Shown piece after piece: positions 1 through 12,388 of a DNA stretch of 64,000 bases. The notes under the pieces are model-generated. The model searched no databases, was not told the origin of the DNA, and saw only the letters and a program-made list of their open reading frames with translations. The position numbers were made by a program, and so were the translations under genes. Positions within the stretch are counted from its first letter, which is position 1; each line of letters starts with the position of its first letter. Source of the stretch: Planctomycetota bacterium (GTDB lineage: Bacteria > Planctomycetota > UBA1135 > GCA-002686595). Where the stretch lies: NCBI GenBank assembly GCA_030746555.1, contig JASLMK010000078.1, forward strand, positions 62,001-126,000. Direction: 5' to 3'.

Positions 1-303
1 CACATCGTCCTGGCGGCCTCGGACGCACGTAAGAAGCTCAAGGAGGGCGTGCGCGACAAGGTCGTCGTCGGTCCGACCAAGCAGGCGCGCCTCGACGCGG
101 CCGTCGAGGTGGGTGTGCTCACCGCCGCCGAGCGAGACCTGATCCGGCTGGCGGCAGAGACGCGCGACGAGGCCATCCAGGTGGACGCCTTCGAGTTCCC
201 CGGTTACCCGCTGCGGGTCGTCCCCCCCGAAGCGGCGCCCGCCGAGGCCGCGCCCGCTGCTTCCGAGCCCGAGCCCGAGTCCACCGGCGTGGACGCGGGC
301 TGA
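1..303 (+). CDS. C-terminal end of a FadE-type acyl-CoA dehydrogenase (partial)
   Basis: The reading frame is open from the first base, so only the last 100 codons are present. The helical segment 'LDAAVEVGVLTAAERDL' followed by 'RDEAIQVDAFEF' resembles the C-terminal tail (DUF1974 region) of long FadE-type acyl-CoA dehydrogenases, which often end in a similar 'VIQVDDF' stretch. That family catalyses the first step of fatty-acid beta-oxidation. The last 25 residues are a low-complexity Pro/Ala/Glu tail. The FAD domains lie outside the window, so the assignment rests on the tail alone. Confidence 0.55.
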   Translation, partial: HIVLAASDARKKLKEGVRDKVVVGPTKQARLDAAVEVGVLTAAERDLIRLAAETRDEAIQVDAFEFPGYPLRVVPPEAAPAEAAPAASEPEPESTGVDAG

Positions 304-307
304 GCCG

Positions 308-1774
308 TCAGTCCTCAGCGGCGCGCTCCTCGGCGATGCGCTCGTCGAGCCAGCGGCGCAGCCGGCGGCCGAGCTCCGCGAGGTCGAGGCCGAGGACCTG
401 CTCCACGACGACCGTTGACACCTCACCGTTGCCGATGCGGCCCAGGATCGAGATCGCCTCTTTGGGACGGGCCTCCAGCAAGTACGCCGCGAGCACGTAG
501 GAGAGCAACATGTCCTCGGTCGTGAGGGTGTTCACCGAGCGGCCGAGGGTGTACACGAGCTTCGGGGGACGCTCGCCGGCCAGGATGCGCGCCGCCTCGA
601 CATACCAGTCCGTTTCGTGCTGGAGCAGCCGGCGGCGCAGCGCCGCGTCCTCCTCGGGCAGGAGGTAGTCGGAGGGCTTGACGAACCAGGTCAGGCGCGT
701 GCCGACGAGCTCGCGGGTGATGTACAGGCCGAAGCCCTCGAAGGCCCAGCCTTGGTCGCCGTCGATCCCAAACGCGTCGCCTAGGAGGAACTGCAGGCCG
801 AGGCGTGCCAGGCTGTCGAGCCGATTGGCCGACTCGTCGCACCAGCTGGCCACGTCGTGGCTGCCCGGCACGGCCCCGGCGACGAGCTCGTCCATGAAGC
901 GACGAATGCTCTCGTCGGCGTCGGGGTGGGCTTCGACGAAGCGTCGTCCCTGGTCAGCGCCCGTCAGGGCGTAGGCGGTGAAGCGCGAGGGGAACTCGGC
1001 CTCCAGGCCGAGGATCTCGTTCACGAAGGAGCGCTGGGCCAGAAGGACGCGCAGCACGCGGGCGAGCTCGTCGGGCGGACAGGTCCCCAGGATACGAACT
1101 CCGCCGCCCGTGAGGCACGCCGTCCACTCGATGCCAAAGGCGGCTTCGCGGGCGTTGGGCTGGACGGCCACGGGGGCCGGCACCCCCTCCAGGAGCGCCC
1201 GCGCCAAGGGCGAGAAGCCGCCCCGGCGCTCCGTCGCCCGGGGCGTCTCGCCCAGCACCCAACCCTCACCGCGCCGCACCTCGCCGCGGCCGGAGCGCAC
1301 GACCTCGTCGTCGGGGTCGAGGACCAGGAGCTGGTCGCGCACCGAGCGCGCCCGGGCGACGTCCAGCTCCTCCTCGTGCTCCGCCAGAAGCTCCAGGACG
1401 CGGTTGCGGAAGGCGGCGACGACCTCGCGTCGCCGGGAGGGGAACTCCTCCAGGGCCCGCTTGTCGAAATCCCTCGGGACGCGGGGCTTGCGTGGGGCGA
1501 CCCAGGCGCCTTCGCGGTCGCGTTTGTAGCCCAGACCGCGTCGAGCCTGCTCGTGGTCGTCGTCGAACTCCAGGATCGAACGGTACAGACCCGCTCGCGA
1601 GGCGAAGAGCTTCTTCTTCGTGCACCACGCCGCGACCTCCTCCAGGGCACCGATGAGCTCGACCGTCGCCGCTGCGTGCCCCCGCTCGAACTCCTCGCTC
1701 TGGGCGGTCGCGGCCGGGCTGCCCCAGACCAAGGCGGCCATCACTGCCGGCAGTGCGAGGCGCGGGAGGGGCAC
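308..1774 (-). CDS. Secreted protein of unknown function
   Basis: I do not recognise a family. A GTG start at 1774 gives 488 residues beginning 'MPLPRLALPAVMAALVWG', a plausible signal peptide cleaved after 'AATAQ'. The frame is open 67 codons further upstream, but that extension runs through an inverted-repeat element and encodes no plausible protein, so the inner start is preferred. The body is charged and largely helical, with a repeated 'EGWVLGE'/'EGAWVAP' type motif in the first 200 residues. A later 'WAFEGFGLYITREL' stretch vaguely recalls the active-site region of peptidase-MA-like proteins, but I see no HExxH motif. It probably acts in the periplasm. It lies downstream of acnA on the same strand. 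Confidence 0.7.
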   Translation of the reverse strand: MPLPRLALPAVMAALVWGSPAATAQSEEFERGHAAATVELIGALEEVAAWCTKKKLFASRAGLYRSILEFDDDHEQARRGLGYKRDREGAWVAPRKPRVPRDFDKRALEEFPSRRREVVAAFRNRVLELLAEHEEELDVARARSVRDQLLVLDPDDEVVRSGRGEVRRGEGWVLGETPRATERRGGFSPLARALLEGVPAPVAVQPNAREAAFGIEWTACLTGGGVRILGTCPPDELARVLRVLLAQRSFVNEILGLEAEFPSRFTAYALTGADQGRRFVEAHPDADESIRRFMDELVAGAVPGSHDVASWCDESANRLDSLARLGLQFLLGDAFGIDGDQGWAFEGFGLYITRELVGTRLTWFVKPSDYLLPEEDAALRRRLLQHETDWYVEAARILAGERPPKLVYTLGRSVNTLTTEDMLLSYVLAAYLLEARPKEAISILGRIGNGEVSTVVVEQVLGLDLAELGRRLRRWLDERIAEERAAED

Positions 1775-1796
1775 GGCCTGCAAGAGAGCTAGACCG

Positions 1797-1983
1797 GATT
1801 CTTCATGAAGACGTGCACCAGACACAGCAACTCGGTTCCTGGTGGTGCTTTGCGGGTTCTGGCGACGCAGGCGACCCTGAACGGGTCGTCGAGGAAGCCA
1901 GGTTCCGAAGAGCGCCGCCAGGGGCCGAGAGGTCGTCGAAGACGGCCGGTTGCGAAGTCTGGTGTGCGTCTTCATGAATCATG
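1797..1983. repeat. 187-bp element with imperfect terminal inverted repeats (MITE-like)
   Basis: The left end reads GATTCTTCATGAAGACG followed by TGCACCAGAC. The reverse complement of the right end reads GATTCATGAAGACG followed by CACACCAGAC. Together they form imperfect inverted repeats of about 35 nt, and each end contains the near-palindrome CTTCATGAAG. The element fills the gap between the acnA stop and the next gene. No protein-coding content is evident inside. A second, single-ended copy of the right end occurs at 53390. Whether it is mobile cannot be judged from one window. Confidence 0.6.
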
Positions 1984-1987
1984 CGGG

Positions 1988-4681
<2,694 letters not shown>

Positions 4682-4737
4682 GGCGCTGTGGCTGGCGTAG
4701 GGGGAGCCCCCGATCATACCCGGCCCGCTTGGGGGGA

Positions 4738-7700
4738 TCAGCGCCCCAGAGGGCACCGCGCGAGTTGGTGCTCGCCGGAGAAGTCCCCCGGTGAACCGGC
4801 GAAGCGCAGGTGGTCGGGGCACACCGAGAGCTCCGCGCCCAGCCCGCCGCCGGCACCGGAACCGCCGACGAGCACCGAACCCTCGATCACGCCCCGGGCC
4901 ACCTTGGAAATCGCCTGTGTGGAGGCCTCGACGTAGGAATCGACCAGCCACAGCTCGCCCCCGGCGGCGCCGACGATGCCCCCACGCTGCACGCCGATGA
5001 CGACGCAGCGCTCCAGCAACGCGGCCCGCGCCCCGAAGAGCGCTCCGATTCCCGACTCGATGCGGCTCTCACGGGCCAACAGGAGCGAGGCGCCGCTCAT
5101 GCGCACGCCGCCCGCGTTCTTGTTCGCCCCGCTGGGGACGATGGTCGTCCGCAGGAGCTCCACGACGCCCGCGGAGGACTGGATGCCGACGCTGGGAGCA
5201 TCGATGAGACAGTCTCGCAGGGCCGCGTCGGCGGAGATGACAGAGAGGGAGGTGCCAGATCGAGGGGCGATGCGCAGGCCCTCCAGGGCGACCCGCGCCC
5301 CTTCGAGGACCGTCACGCCGAAGAGCAGGGAGCACTCGCCGTCTCCGACGATGCGCAGACCGTCCACGGCGATGCGCAGGGTCTGGTTGGGGGTTTCCGA
5401 CGCGTAGGTTCCCGGCGGCAGGAACAGGTCCACGTCGCCGAGTCCCTCCGCTTCGAGGTCCGCGATCACGTCGAACAAGGCCGCGGCGCTCGGCTCGGTG
5501 ATGCGCAGCGTCTCCCGGTCGACGGCGCCCGATCCCGGTGGGCGCGCCGCCCGCAGGTCCGCCAGGTCCAGGCCCGCCCGCAGGCGCGCGCCGGGATCGG
5601 AGACCACCGCCATGGCGGCGTCGGTGAACACGCCCGAGCCGTTGGGTGCACGCCTGGCGAGGAGGGCCTCGGCCAGGAGGGCGCGACGCATGGCCCCGAT
5701 CTCGCGTGCGAGGGTGACCTCCGCGACGCGGGCGGGGTCCTCCCGCTCCAAGTCGCGCAGGACCTGAAGGCGTACGAGCACCGCCCAGGGATCGGCGAGG
5801 TCGATCCGATCGGCGAGGTCGGCGCGCGCGGCGTCGATGCTCAGGACGTCGAGGCCGGCCAGGTCCCAGCCGGGGAGGCCATCGGGTGCACCCGAATGCA
5901 CGTCGAGGTCAACGGTCCTCGCGTCACCACGGGGGGACGCTGCCAACTCGCCGACCAGGATGGCCAACAGGCGCACTCCCGCTTGGGGATCGGACTCGGC
6001 CAGGAGTGCCCGCCAGTCCTCTGGCGTCTCCCGCGCCGCGGCGCCGTCTGGCGGCGTGCCGAGGGTGTCGCGGAGCAGCGCCATCGCCCGGGCGCCGGTC
6101 TGGGCCGCCGACCAGCCCGCCGAAGGCGGCCCCCCCAAGCCGCGCGCACGAGCCATCGCCTCGAGCATCTCCCCGGTGAGCTTCGGTTCGCCCCCGCCGG
6201 AGCGCCCCACACCCTCGATGTCGAGCAGCTCGCGGGCGGCGGCGGCCAGCTCGGGATCCTCCGAGGCCAGGGCCTCCCGCAGCGGAGCGATCGCCGGCTC
6301 GCCGACGGCCTCGAGGACGTCCCGCGCCAGCGAGCGGCGCTCGAATTCGGGGTGTGCAAGGTCCGCCACGGCGCGCTCGACCAACTCCGCGGTGCCCGAC
6401 CCGCCGTCGTCCCCCACGAGCAGGGCGACCGCCGGACCGGGGAGGGAGCGCGTGCCGTCGGGCAGGGCGTAGCGGAAGCGATAGCGCGCCAGCCCGCCCG
6501 CGCCGGGGTCGGCGTCCACGAGCTCGCGCTCTCCTGGCCCGCCGCGTACGCACCGACCCCATGCTCCGCCGGGCTCCACACCGAGGCTCTCGACGACGAT
6601 GGACGCCGTCTGCGCTGCGGCGCACTCCAGCGCCGCGGCGGGAAACTCGAAGACGACGCCCCGCTCCGCCTCCCAACCGACGGCGGGAGCGGGCGGCGGT
6701 GGCAGGAAGGTGCGCCCTCCGGCCAGGTCGATCTGTCGCCGCAAGAGGACCTCCTCCTCTCCGACGGCCTCGACGGTCACGCGCGCGAAGAACCCCTCGG
6801 GGGTGATCACGGCCAGGGCCTTCCCGGCGGGCACGAAGATGCGTTCGCTCTCGTAATTGCGGCCGGTCGGCTCGGGAAGGCTCCAGAGCCGCTCCTCGTC
6901 GGGGGTGAGCAGGTGGGCGCGCACGAGCGGGCCGACGGAGAACTGGGCACCGTTGGGGCCCACGTACTCCACGCGCAGGTCGAGCCGCGAGCTCCTCTGC
7001 GAGCAGCTCACCAGGTCGACGCGCGCCCCGCGGGTGAGGGGCACGGCCTCGCTCTGGGGCGCGAGGCCGGACACGCCGAGGACGCTGGTGCCGAACCCTG
7101 TGGAGGAGGCCGCTCGCCGGACTCGGTACTCGAAGCTCGCGCCCCTAGGCGCCCGGGGGTCCGTCCAGGTCGAGCCCTTGGCCTTGGCGACCTCCTTCCA
7201 GGATCCGGGCTCCCCCCCCACGTCGAGGGCTCGACGCTCGATGATCAGCGGGCCCGACCCGCGCCCCTCCCAGGAGAGCTCGATGCCGTCGGGCAGGGAG
7301 CGAATCACGAGGCGAGCCGGGTCGCGCTCGAGGACGGTGGCGGTCGATTCGGCCTCGAAGACGTACTCGAGCCGACAACCCGAGGGCTCCACCCGCAGGA
7401 CCCGCAGGTACCCCCAGCCTCCCTCTTCGCAGTCGAAGACCGCCTCGACGCCGGCGACGGGCGGCAGATCGACGGTCACCGAGCCCGCGTCTCGCTCGAC
7501 CCGCGCTCGCGGGCCGACGGGAGCGAGCCCGTCGAGGAAGCGCAGTCCGACGTTCGCGGTCAGGCCGTGCTCGCCCCACTCGAGCAGGGGTCGCCCCCTG
7601 GCCGTCGGCCGATCGCTCACCAGGCCGCGCTGGAGGTCGAGCACGAAGCCACGGGGCAGGACGAGCTCCCGCCAGGAGACGTCGGGCCCCGCGGCGTCAG

Positions 7701-7764
7701 CCGCCGGCTCTTGGAGCGCCGTCGGGGCGAGCACGCAGGAAGCGAAGAGGAGGGCTCGCAGCAT
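4738..7764 (-). CDS. Large secreted protein with HEAT-like and right-handed beta-helix regions
   Basis: The product has 1008 residues with the chosen ATG, which starts a clear signal peptide ('[18 protein letters not shown]'). An upstream in-frame start would add 18 residues and spoil it. The first ~400 residues look beta-rich, with a fibronectin-like segment ('[19 protein letters not shown]' to 'FEYRVRRAA'). A short HEAT-like segment ('[20 protein letters not shown]') follows near 490-520. The last ~250 residues have the regular hydrophobic rungs of a parallel beta-helix ('[17 protein letters not shown]', '[10 protein letters not shown]', 'LLERCVVIG'), entered by '[13 protein letters not shown]'. 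Beta-helices of this kind occur in polysaccharide-binding or lyase proteins, but I see no catalytic signature. The function is unknown. Confidence 0.75.
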   Translation of the reverse strand: MLRALLFASCVLAPTALQEPAADAAGPDVSWRELVLPRGFVLDLQRGLVSDRPTARGRPLLEWGEHGLTANVGLRFLDGLAPVGPRARVERDAGSVTVDLPPVAGVEAVFDCEEGGWGYLRVLRVEPSGCRLEYVFEAESTATVLERDPARLVIRSLPDGIELSWEGRGSGPLIIERRALDVGGEPGSWKEVAKAKGSTWTDPRAPRGASFEYRVRRAASSTGFGTSVLGVSGLAPQSEAVPLTRGARVDLVSCSQRSSRLDLRVEYVGPNGAQFSVGPLVRAHLLTPDEERLWSLPEPTGRNYESERIFVPAGKALAVITPEGFFARVTVEAVGEEEVLLRRQIDLAGGRTFLPPPPAPAVGWEAERGVVFEFPAAALECAAAQTASIVVESLGVEPGGAWGRCVRGGPGERELVDADPGAGGLARYRFRYALPDGTRSLPGPAVALLVGDDGGSGTAELVERAVADLAHPEFERRSLARDVLEAVGEPAIAPLREALASEDPELAAAARELLDIEGVGRSGGGEPKLTGEMLEAMARARGLGGPPSAGWSAAQTGARAMALLRDTLGTPPDGAAARETPEDWRALLAESDPQAGVRLLAILVGELAASPRGDARTVDLDVHSGAPDGLPGWDLAGLDVLSIDAARADLADRIDLADPWAVLVRLQVLRDLEREDPARVAEVTLAREIGAMRRALLAEALLARRAPNGSGVFTDAAMAVVSDPGARLRAGLDLADLRAARPPGSGAVDRETLRITEPSAAALFDVIADLEAEGLGDVDLFLPPGTYASETPNQTLRIAVDGLRIVGDGECSLLFGVTVLEGARVALEGLRIAPRSGTSLSVISADAALRDCLIDAPSVGIQSSAGVVELLRTTIVPSGANKNAGGVRMSGASLLLARESRIESGIGALFGARAALLERCVVIGVQRGGIVGAAGGELWLVDSYVEASTQAISKVARGVIEGSVLVGGSGAGGGLGAELSVCPDHLRFAGSPGDFSGEHQLARCPLGR

Positions 7765-7972
7765 CACGGACCGGCGCGGGCCGAGAAGGGCCGCACCCGC
7801 CCAATCGTACCAGCCCACAGGCCTCCGTCGGGGTCGATCGGCTCCCTACGGTGGCTCGGCGTCCCGATCGGACCGGATCGGACGCCCGGCCCGCGAATGC
7901 ACGTTCTGGTGCGGCATTCGCCGGCGGCGGTGGGTTAGAATCCCGCCCCGCGCGGTCGAGGCCGCGCGTCTC

Positions 7973-8048
<76 letters not shown>

Positions 8049-8413
8049 GCACAGGTTCCGGCGCGGCGCACACCGACTCGCCGACCGGAACGACCGGGGA
8101 GACTCAGAGGCTCGGAACCGGTGCGGTCAGCGCCCGCGCCCCTTCGCCTTCCAGGTGGGGGCGCGCTCCCGATAGGCGGGTCGATCGACTGCCTGCGCCT
8201 GGTTTGCGCGTCACCGAAGGAGACGGGCATCCTGATCGACGGCCTCGAGTTCCTCGTGCCCGACCATGATCGACACCGACACCGTGGGCATCCTCTACGA
8301 GGGCAGCCGGGCCCACATCACGTTCCAGCGCATTCCCCTCGCGGAGCTCTTCCCAGGCGGGCTCGGGGGCTGACTGCCCACGCCGCCCCGCGCCGAGTGA
8401 CGGACGAGAGGGC
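8049..8413. other. Apparently non-coding spacer between tRNA-Ala and rnd
   Basis: About 365 bases without a convincing gene. A 35-codon frame at 8266-8373 (+) lacks a ribosome binding site and recognisable homology. The codons just upstream of it in another frame look equally protein-like, so this could be a decayed small gene. No terminator with a T-run is visible. Confidence 0.4.
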
Positions 8414-9613
8414 TCAGCGGCGGCGGCGGCGCGTGTCGATGCGGCCGTGGGCGAGGTCGTCCTCCCAGGTGCGGACGAGATCGACGAGGGAGTCGCCGTA
8501 CCGCTCGACCTGCCACGAGAGCACGCCGGTGACCTCTGCCAGGTCCGCGACGGTCCGGGGACGCTCGCGGACGATCCTGGGCAGGGTGTGGCGATTGAGC
8601 ACGAGTGAGGCGTCGAAGCCCCCGGAACGGGCGCGCTTGCTGCGCCAGGTCTTGAGGCGCTCTAGGAGCTCCTGCTCCTCGACGGACATCCCTCCCGAAC
8701 CGTCACGCGAGGGGCGCTCGGGCATGCGGGTGATCGGCGGCTGGGTGCGGCCGGCCACGAGAGCCTCCAGGAGCTTGCGACCGAAGCGGCGAACGAGGCG
8801 CTTGGACAGCCCGCCGATGTTCTCCAGCCCGCGCTCGTCGCGAGGTGCCCTGCTCGCCAACTCGAGCAGGGTCGCGTTGCCCATGACCTTGAACGGCGGC
8901 AGATCGCCGTCCTCCGCGAGGCGGTCCCGCAGGGCGTAGAGCTCGCACAAGTTGCGGCGTTGGACGGGAGACAGGGCACGGGCTCCCTTGATCCGTGCCC
9001 AATCGTCGGGGCGAAAGCCCACGGGCGCGGCGTCCAGGCTTTCGAGCCGCCGGCACTCCCCCTCGACGATGACCGTCCGCCCGCTCTCCTCGAGCTCGGC
9101 CTGGAGGAGCTCCATCAAGGGCAGGAGGTAGTGGGTGTCCAGGCGCGCGTAGGCGATCTGGCGCGCAGAGAGCGGGCGCGAGCTCCAGTCGGAGCGTTGC
9201 AGGGACTTGTCCAAGCTCACACCGAATCGCTCTCCGAGCACCGAGGCCAGCCCCGGACTCTCCGAGCCCAGCGCCGCGACGGCGATGCGCGTGTCGAACA
9301 GGTTCGCGAACTCGAAGCCGTACTCGCGCTTGAACAGCAGCACGTCGTACTCGCCGTCGTGGAAGACCTTCACCCGCGCCGGGTCGGCCAGGACAGCTCC
9401 GAGGGGGGTGATGTCGACGTCCGCCAGCGGATCCACGAGGAAGTCGCGGCCGGCGGCGGTGATCTGGATCAGGCAGACCTTCTCCCGGTAGCTGAAGAAC
9501 GAGTCGGCCTCGGTATCGACGGCCAGTTCCTCGACGCCCTCGAGCACACCGAGCAACTCCTCGAGTCCCTCCGCGTCCTCGACGAGGGTGGGATCGGGAA
9601 GGGTCTCCTGCAT
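8414..9613 (-). CDS. rnd: Ribonuclease D
   Basis: A 3'-to-5' exoribonuclease of the DEDDy family that trims tRNA precursors and other structured RNAs in the cytoplasm. The acidic metal ligands are visible: D33 and E35 in 'AVDTEADSF', D90 in 'VFHDGEYDVLL', and Y155/D159 in 'YARLDTHYLL'. An HRDC domain follows, around 'LCELYALRDRLAEDGDLPPF', with a second HRDC-like helical region near the C-terminus. Length (399 aa) is typical. The ATG at 9613 is chosen because the longer open frame runs into the tRNA-Asp gene. Its position between two tRNA genes fits a tRNA-processing role. Confidence 0.93.
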   Translation of the reverse strand: MQETLPDPTLVEDAEGLEELLGVLEGVEELAVDTEADSFFSYREKVCLIQITAAGRDFLVDPLADVDITPLGAVLADPARVKVFHDGEYDVLLFKREYGFEFANLFDTRIAVAALGSESPGLASVLGERFGVSLDKSLQRSDWSSRPLSARQIAYARLDTHYLLPLMELLQAELEESGRTVIVEGECRRLESLDAAPVGFRPDDWARIKGARALSPVQRRNLCELYALRDRLAEDGDLPPFKVMGNATLLELASRAPRDERGLENIGGLSKRLVRRFGRKLLEALVAGRTQPPITRMPERPSRDGSGGMSVEEQELLERLKTWRSKRARSGGFDASLVLNRHTLPRIVRERPRTVADLAEVTGVLSWQVERYGDSLVDLVRTWEDDLAHGRIDTRRRRR

Positions 9614-9694
9614 GGTGCCTGGTCCAGCCCCGGTCGGGCTGGAGGCTCTTCCGGCGGCAGGTGCTGGAGGCTTCAAAGCCACACGAGGTGGGGA

Positions 9695-9771
9695 TGGCGA
9701 GGATGACGGGACTTGAACCCGCAACCTCCGGCGTGACAGGCCGGCACTCTAACCAATTGAGCTACATCCCC
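9695..9771 (-). tRNA. tRNA-Asp (anticodon GTC)
   Basis: A 77-nt cloverleaf on the minus strand. The acceptor is GGGGATG/CATCCTC with discriminator G73, which is expected for aspartate, followed by encoded CCA. The anticodon stem-loop CCGGC-CTGTCAC-GCCGG carries GTC. The T arm is GCGGG-TTCAAGT-CCCGT. Confidence 0.96.
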
Positions 9772-9960
9772 GCAGATTCGGGGTCGGAGTATAGCGGGCG
9801 GCGGGGCGGCGTCCAGCCAGTAGTCGGCACCCCGCGGGGGTGTTCCGCGCCCCGACAGCCGCACCGCCGTCGGACCTCGCCGGGGCCTCCCCCCGGAAAA
9901 GGCCCTTTCCCGTCACGATGGAAGGTCCCTGCGCGTACCGCCGTGCCCCGTCGGCCCACC

Positions 9961-10932
9961 ATGCTCAGCATCCCGATCTCCCTCGCCTTGCTCTCGGCGG
10001 TCACCGCGGGCGAGGGCGACCTCCAGCCGGTGCGGACGGACTGGGTGGCCGCCCTGCACGCCGAGCACCCCCGGACGCGGCTGGTGGACCTCGTCCTGCC
10101 GGGCACCCACGACTCGGGTTCCCACGCCATCACCTCCGACTCTCCGCCCGCTCCCGGAGAACCACGGCTCTACTCGAGCTTCGGCGCACTCGCCTCCGCC
10201 TGGGCGCGCACCCAGGAGCGGTCCATTGCCGAGCAGCTCTCCGACGGGATCCGCTACCTCGACCTGCGCGTGGCCCGCCACGAGGGGGAGCTGGTCCTGG
10301 TGCACGGCCTGGTCTCCCGCAAGCTCGCTGGCGCGCTGGAGGAGATCCGCAGCTTCGCGCAGGCGCACCCGGGCGAACCGGTGCTCCTGGACTTTCAGGC
10401 CATGCCGAAGGCCCCGGCCCACCCCGAGCTGGACGCGCTCCTTCAGGACTCGCTCTCCGCCCACCTGTTCGAGGCCGCCGCGCCGCTCGACACCTGGACC
10501 CTGGGCGCACTCTGGGAGTCCGGGCGCAGCCTCGTCGCCATCTTCGATCACCATGGATTCGCGGCACGCAGGACCGCCTACGTCTCCCGGCGCGTGCTCG
10601 ACAGCGTGTGGACGGACTCACGTACGCTCGAGGGCCTACGCGAGCGTCTGGACGCAAGCATCCGCTCCCGCGCCCCCGACCGTCTGCAGTGCGCCTACCT
10701 GACCTTCACCCCGCGCCTGGAGACGATCCTCTCCAGCCCCGGCCGGGCCCGCAGCGGCCTGGCAGGGTTCACCGAGCCGCTCCGTGAGCTCCCCGGCCGC
10801 TGGCTCGCCCGTTGGCTCGACGCCGGTCTGCGTCCCAACGTGATCTCGGTCGACTTCTACGACCGCACCGACGTCGTCTCCGCCGCCATCGCCGCCAACC
10901 GGCGTCTGCTGGAGGGCGAAGAGGGGCGCTAG
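9961..10932 (+). CDS. Phosphatidylinositol-specific phospholipase C (PI-PLC X domain) family protein
   Basis: A 323-residue secreted or membrane-associated protein with a short signal peptide ('MLSIPISLALLSAVTAG'). The PI-PLC X-type TIM barrel is indicated by 'LVLPGTHDSGSHAI' (first catalytic His, H50), by 'IRYLDLRVARHEGELVLVHG' (second catalytic His, H115), and by the closing strand 'VISVDFYD'. Bacterial relatives cleave phosphoinositide or GPI-type phosphodiesters, or act on other glycerophosphodiesters. The substrate here is unknown. A much longer upstream frame exists but runs through the tRNA-Asp region. It is followed after 142 bp by a DegT-type gene on the same strand. Confidence 0.85.
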   Translation: MLSIPISLALLSAVTAGEGDLQPVRTDWVAALHAEHPRTRLVDLVLPGTHDSGSHAITSDSPPAPGEPRLYSSFGALASAWARTQERSIAEQLSDGIRYLDLRVARHEGELVLVHGLVSRKLAGALEEIRSFAQAHPGEPVLLDFQAMPKAPAHPELDALLQDSLSAHLFEAAAPLDTWTLGALWESGRSLVAIFDHHGFAARRTAYVSRRVLDSVWTDSRTLEGLRERLDASIRSRAPDRLQCAYLTFTPRLETILSSPGRARSGLAGFTEPLRELPGRWLARWLDAGLRPNVISVDFYDRTDVVSAAIAANRRLLEGEEGR

Positions 10933-11074
10933 GCGGAGCCGGAGAGAGCACGGCACGCTACACTCCCCCTGCGGCCCCTGTCGGTGCGAGCCGAGCAGGG
11001 TGCGGCGGAGTGGCAGGCACGGTGCAGCGCGTGTCCACGACCGACGAATCTGAGGTGGAAGGACGACCCGCACG

Positions 11075-12388
11075 GTGAGGGCCTGGCTCAAGACCCACCG
11101 GCACGCCGCCGGAATCCGGCACGCGCTGGAGTGGACGCAGGGGGCCTACTCCTTGGTGCGCCGCCTTGCGGCGCGCGACGATCGGCCTGCGCTCGACGGC
11201 GGCTGGCCGGTGAGGCTCATTGGGATGCCGCCTCCCAGGCCCTTCACGCGCCCCGAGCGGAGCGCCTTGCGGCGGGCGGCCCGCGCTCAGAGCACGTCGT
11301 TCTTCGACGGCGAGGCCGTACGGACCTTCGAGGCGCGGCTCGCCGATCGCTTCGGGTGCCGCCACGCCCTGGCGGTCTCCTCGGGCACCGCCGCCCTGCA
11401 CACGGCCCTGATGGCCGCTCGCGTCGGCCCCGACGACGAGGTGATCGTCCCGGCCATGACGTACGTCGCGACGGCGATGGCCGTCATGCAACAAGGCGCG
11501 GTGCCGCGCTTTGTCGACGCGGATCCAGGGACCTGGAACATCGACCCCGAGCGCATCGAGGAGGCGATCAGCCCGCGCACGCGTGCGATCATCCCCGTCC
11601 ACATCGCCGGCGTCCCCTGCGACATGGAGGCCATCGGCGCGATCGCCGACCGGCACGATCTGAGCGTGATCGAGGACGCCGCCCACGCCCACGGATCGAC
11701 CTGGCGCGGCCGGGCCCTGGGGACGGTCGGGCACCTGGGTTGCTTCAGCTTCGGCAGCCCCAAGAGCATCACCACCGGCGAGGGCGGGGCGGTCCTGACC
11801 GACGATTCGGAACTGTTCGCCCGCGCGCGGATCGCCATGAACCTGGGGGAGACCGCGCCCGAGGGGGGTTCCCCCATGGAGCACGCGTTCTTCAACCCAC
11901 AGACACGCCTGGACTACACGATGGTCGGCTGGAACTACCGCATGAGCACGCTCCAGGCCGCCCTGGGGATCGGGCAGCTCGACCGCTTCGACCGGATCCG
12001 CTCGGTGCGCGCGCGCAACGGGGCGTTCCTCCACGACCGCCTCGGCGCGCTCGACGGCCTCGCCGTGCAACGCGTCTGCGACGATGCGAGCCCGTGCTAC
12101 TACACCTTCCCGTTCCTGTTGGAAGAAGACTGCCCGCTCGACCGGGCTCTGCTCCTCCAGGGGCTGGCCCGCGAGAAGGTCGACGTACGCCTGTGGTCCA
12201 ACCTGCCCCTGGCGGCCTACGAGGTCTTCGGCCGGGACGGGGAGTTCCCCGTCGCCCAGCGTCTTTGCGAGAACTCCGTCGGCCTGCGCGTAGACCCCGC
12301 CGTCGGCTCCGCCGAGCTCGCCGACATGGTCACCGCCATCCGTCGCCTGCTCGAATGGGGGCGCGGGCGAGAACCGGTCAGAGCGTGA
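11075..12388 (+). CDS. DegT/DnrJ/EryC1/StrS-family PLP-dependent aminotransferase
   Basis: A fold-type I PLP enzyme of the sugar aminotransferase family, which makes amino sugars for surface polysaccharides or secondary metabolites. Motifs include 'ALAVSSGTAALHTAL', 'EVIVPAMTYVATAMAV', 'VIEDAAHAHGS' and the PLP lysine in 'CFSFGSPKSITTGEGG'. The C-terminal half ('GWNYRMSTLQAALGIGQL') is also typical. The GTG start at 11075 follows GGAAGGA. The first ~50 residues are a helical extension beyond the usual family N-terminus, so a downstream start is possible. Its last 11 bp overlap the convergent lectin gene. No other sugar-nucleotide genes are nearby, so the substrate cannot be inferred. Confidence 0.92.
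   Translation: MRAWLKTHRHAAGIRHALEWTQGAYSLVRRLAARDDRPALDGGWPVRLIGMPPPRPFTRPERSALRRAARAQSTSFFDGEAVRTFEARLADRFGCRHALAVSSGTAALHTALMAARVGPDDEVIVPAMTYVATAMAVMQQGAVPRFVDADPGTWNIDPERIEEAISPRTRAIIPVHIAGVPCDMEAIGAIADRHDLSVIEDAAHAHGSTWRGRALGTVGHLGCFSFGSPKSITTGEGGAVLTDDSELFARARIAMNLGETAPEGGSPMEHAFFNPQTRLDYTMVGWNYRMSTLQAALGIGQLDRFDRIRSVRARNGAFLHDRLGALDGLAVQRVCDDASPCYYTFPFLLEEDCPLDRALLLQGLAREKVDVRLWSNLPLAAYEVFGRDGEFPVAQRLCENSVGLRVDPAVGSAELADMVTAIRRLLEWGRGREPVRA

Noticed and set aside
1775-1975. N-terminal 67-codon extension of the 308-1774 gene
   Set aside because: It reads through the inverted-repeat element, and the same peptide start appears at the second repeat copy near 53391 in an unrelated place, so it reflects the repeat and not a protein.
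4810-7938. 1042-codon plus-strand open frame antisense to the HEAT/beta-helix gene
   Set aside because: Low-complexity Gly/Ala/Arg/His-rich product typical of antisense frames in GC-rich DNA; the opposite strand has a signal peptide and a recognisable fold.
8266-8373. 35-codon frame after tRNA-Ala
   Set aside because: No ribosome binding site or family resemblance. The preceding bases look protein-like in a different frame, so at most it is a relic.
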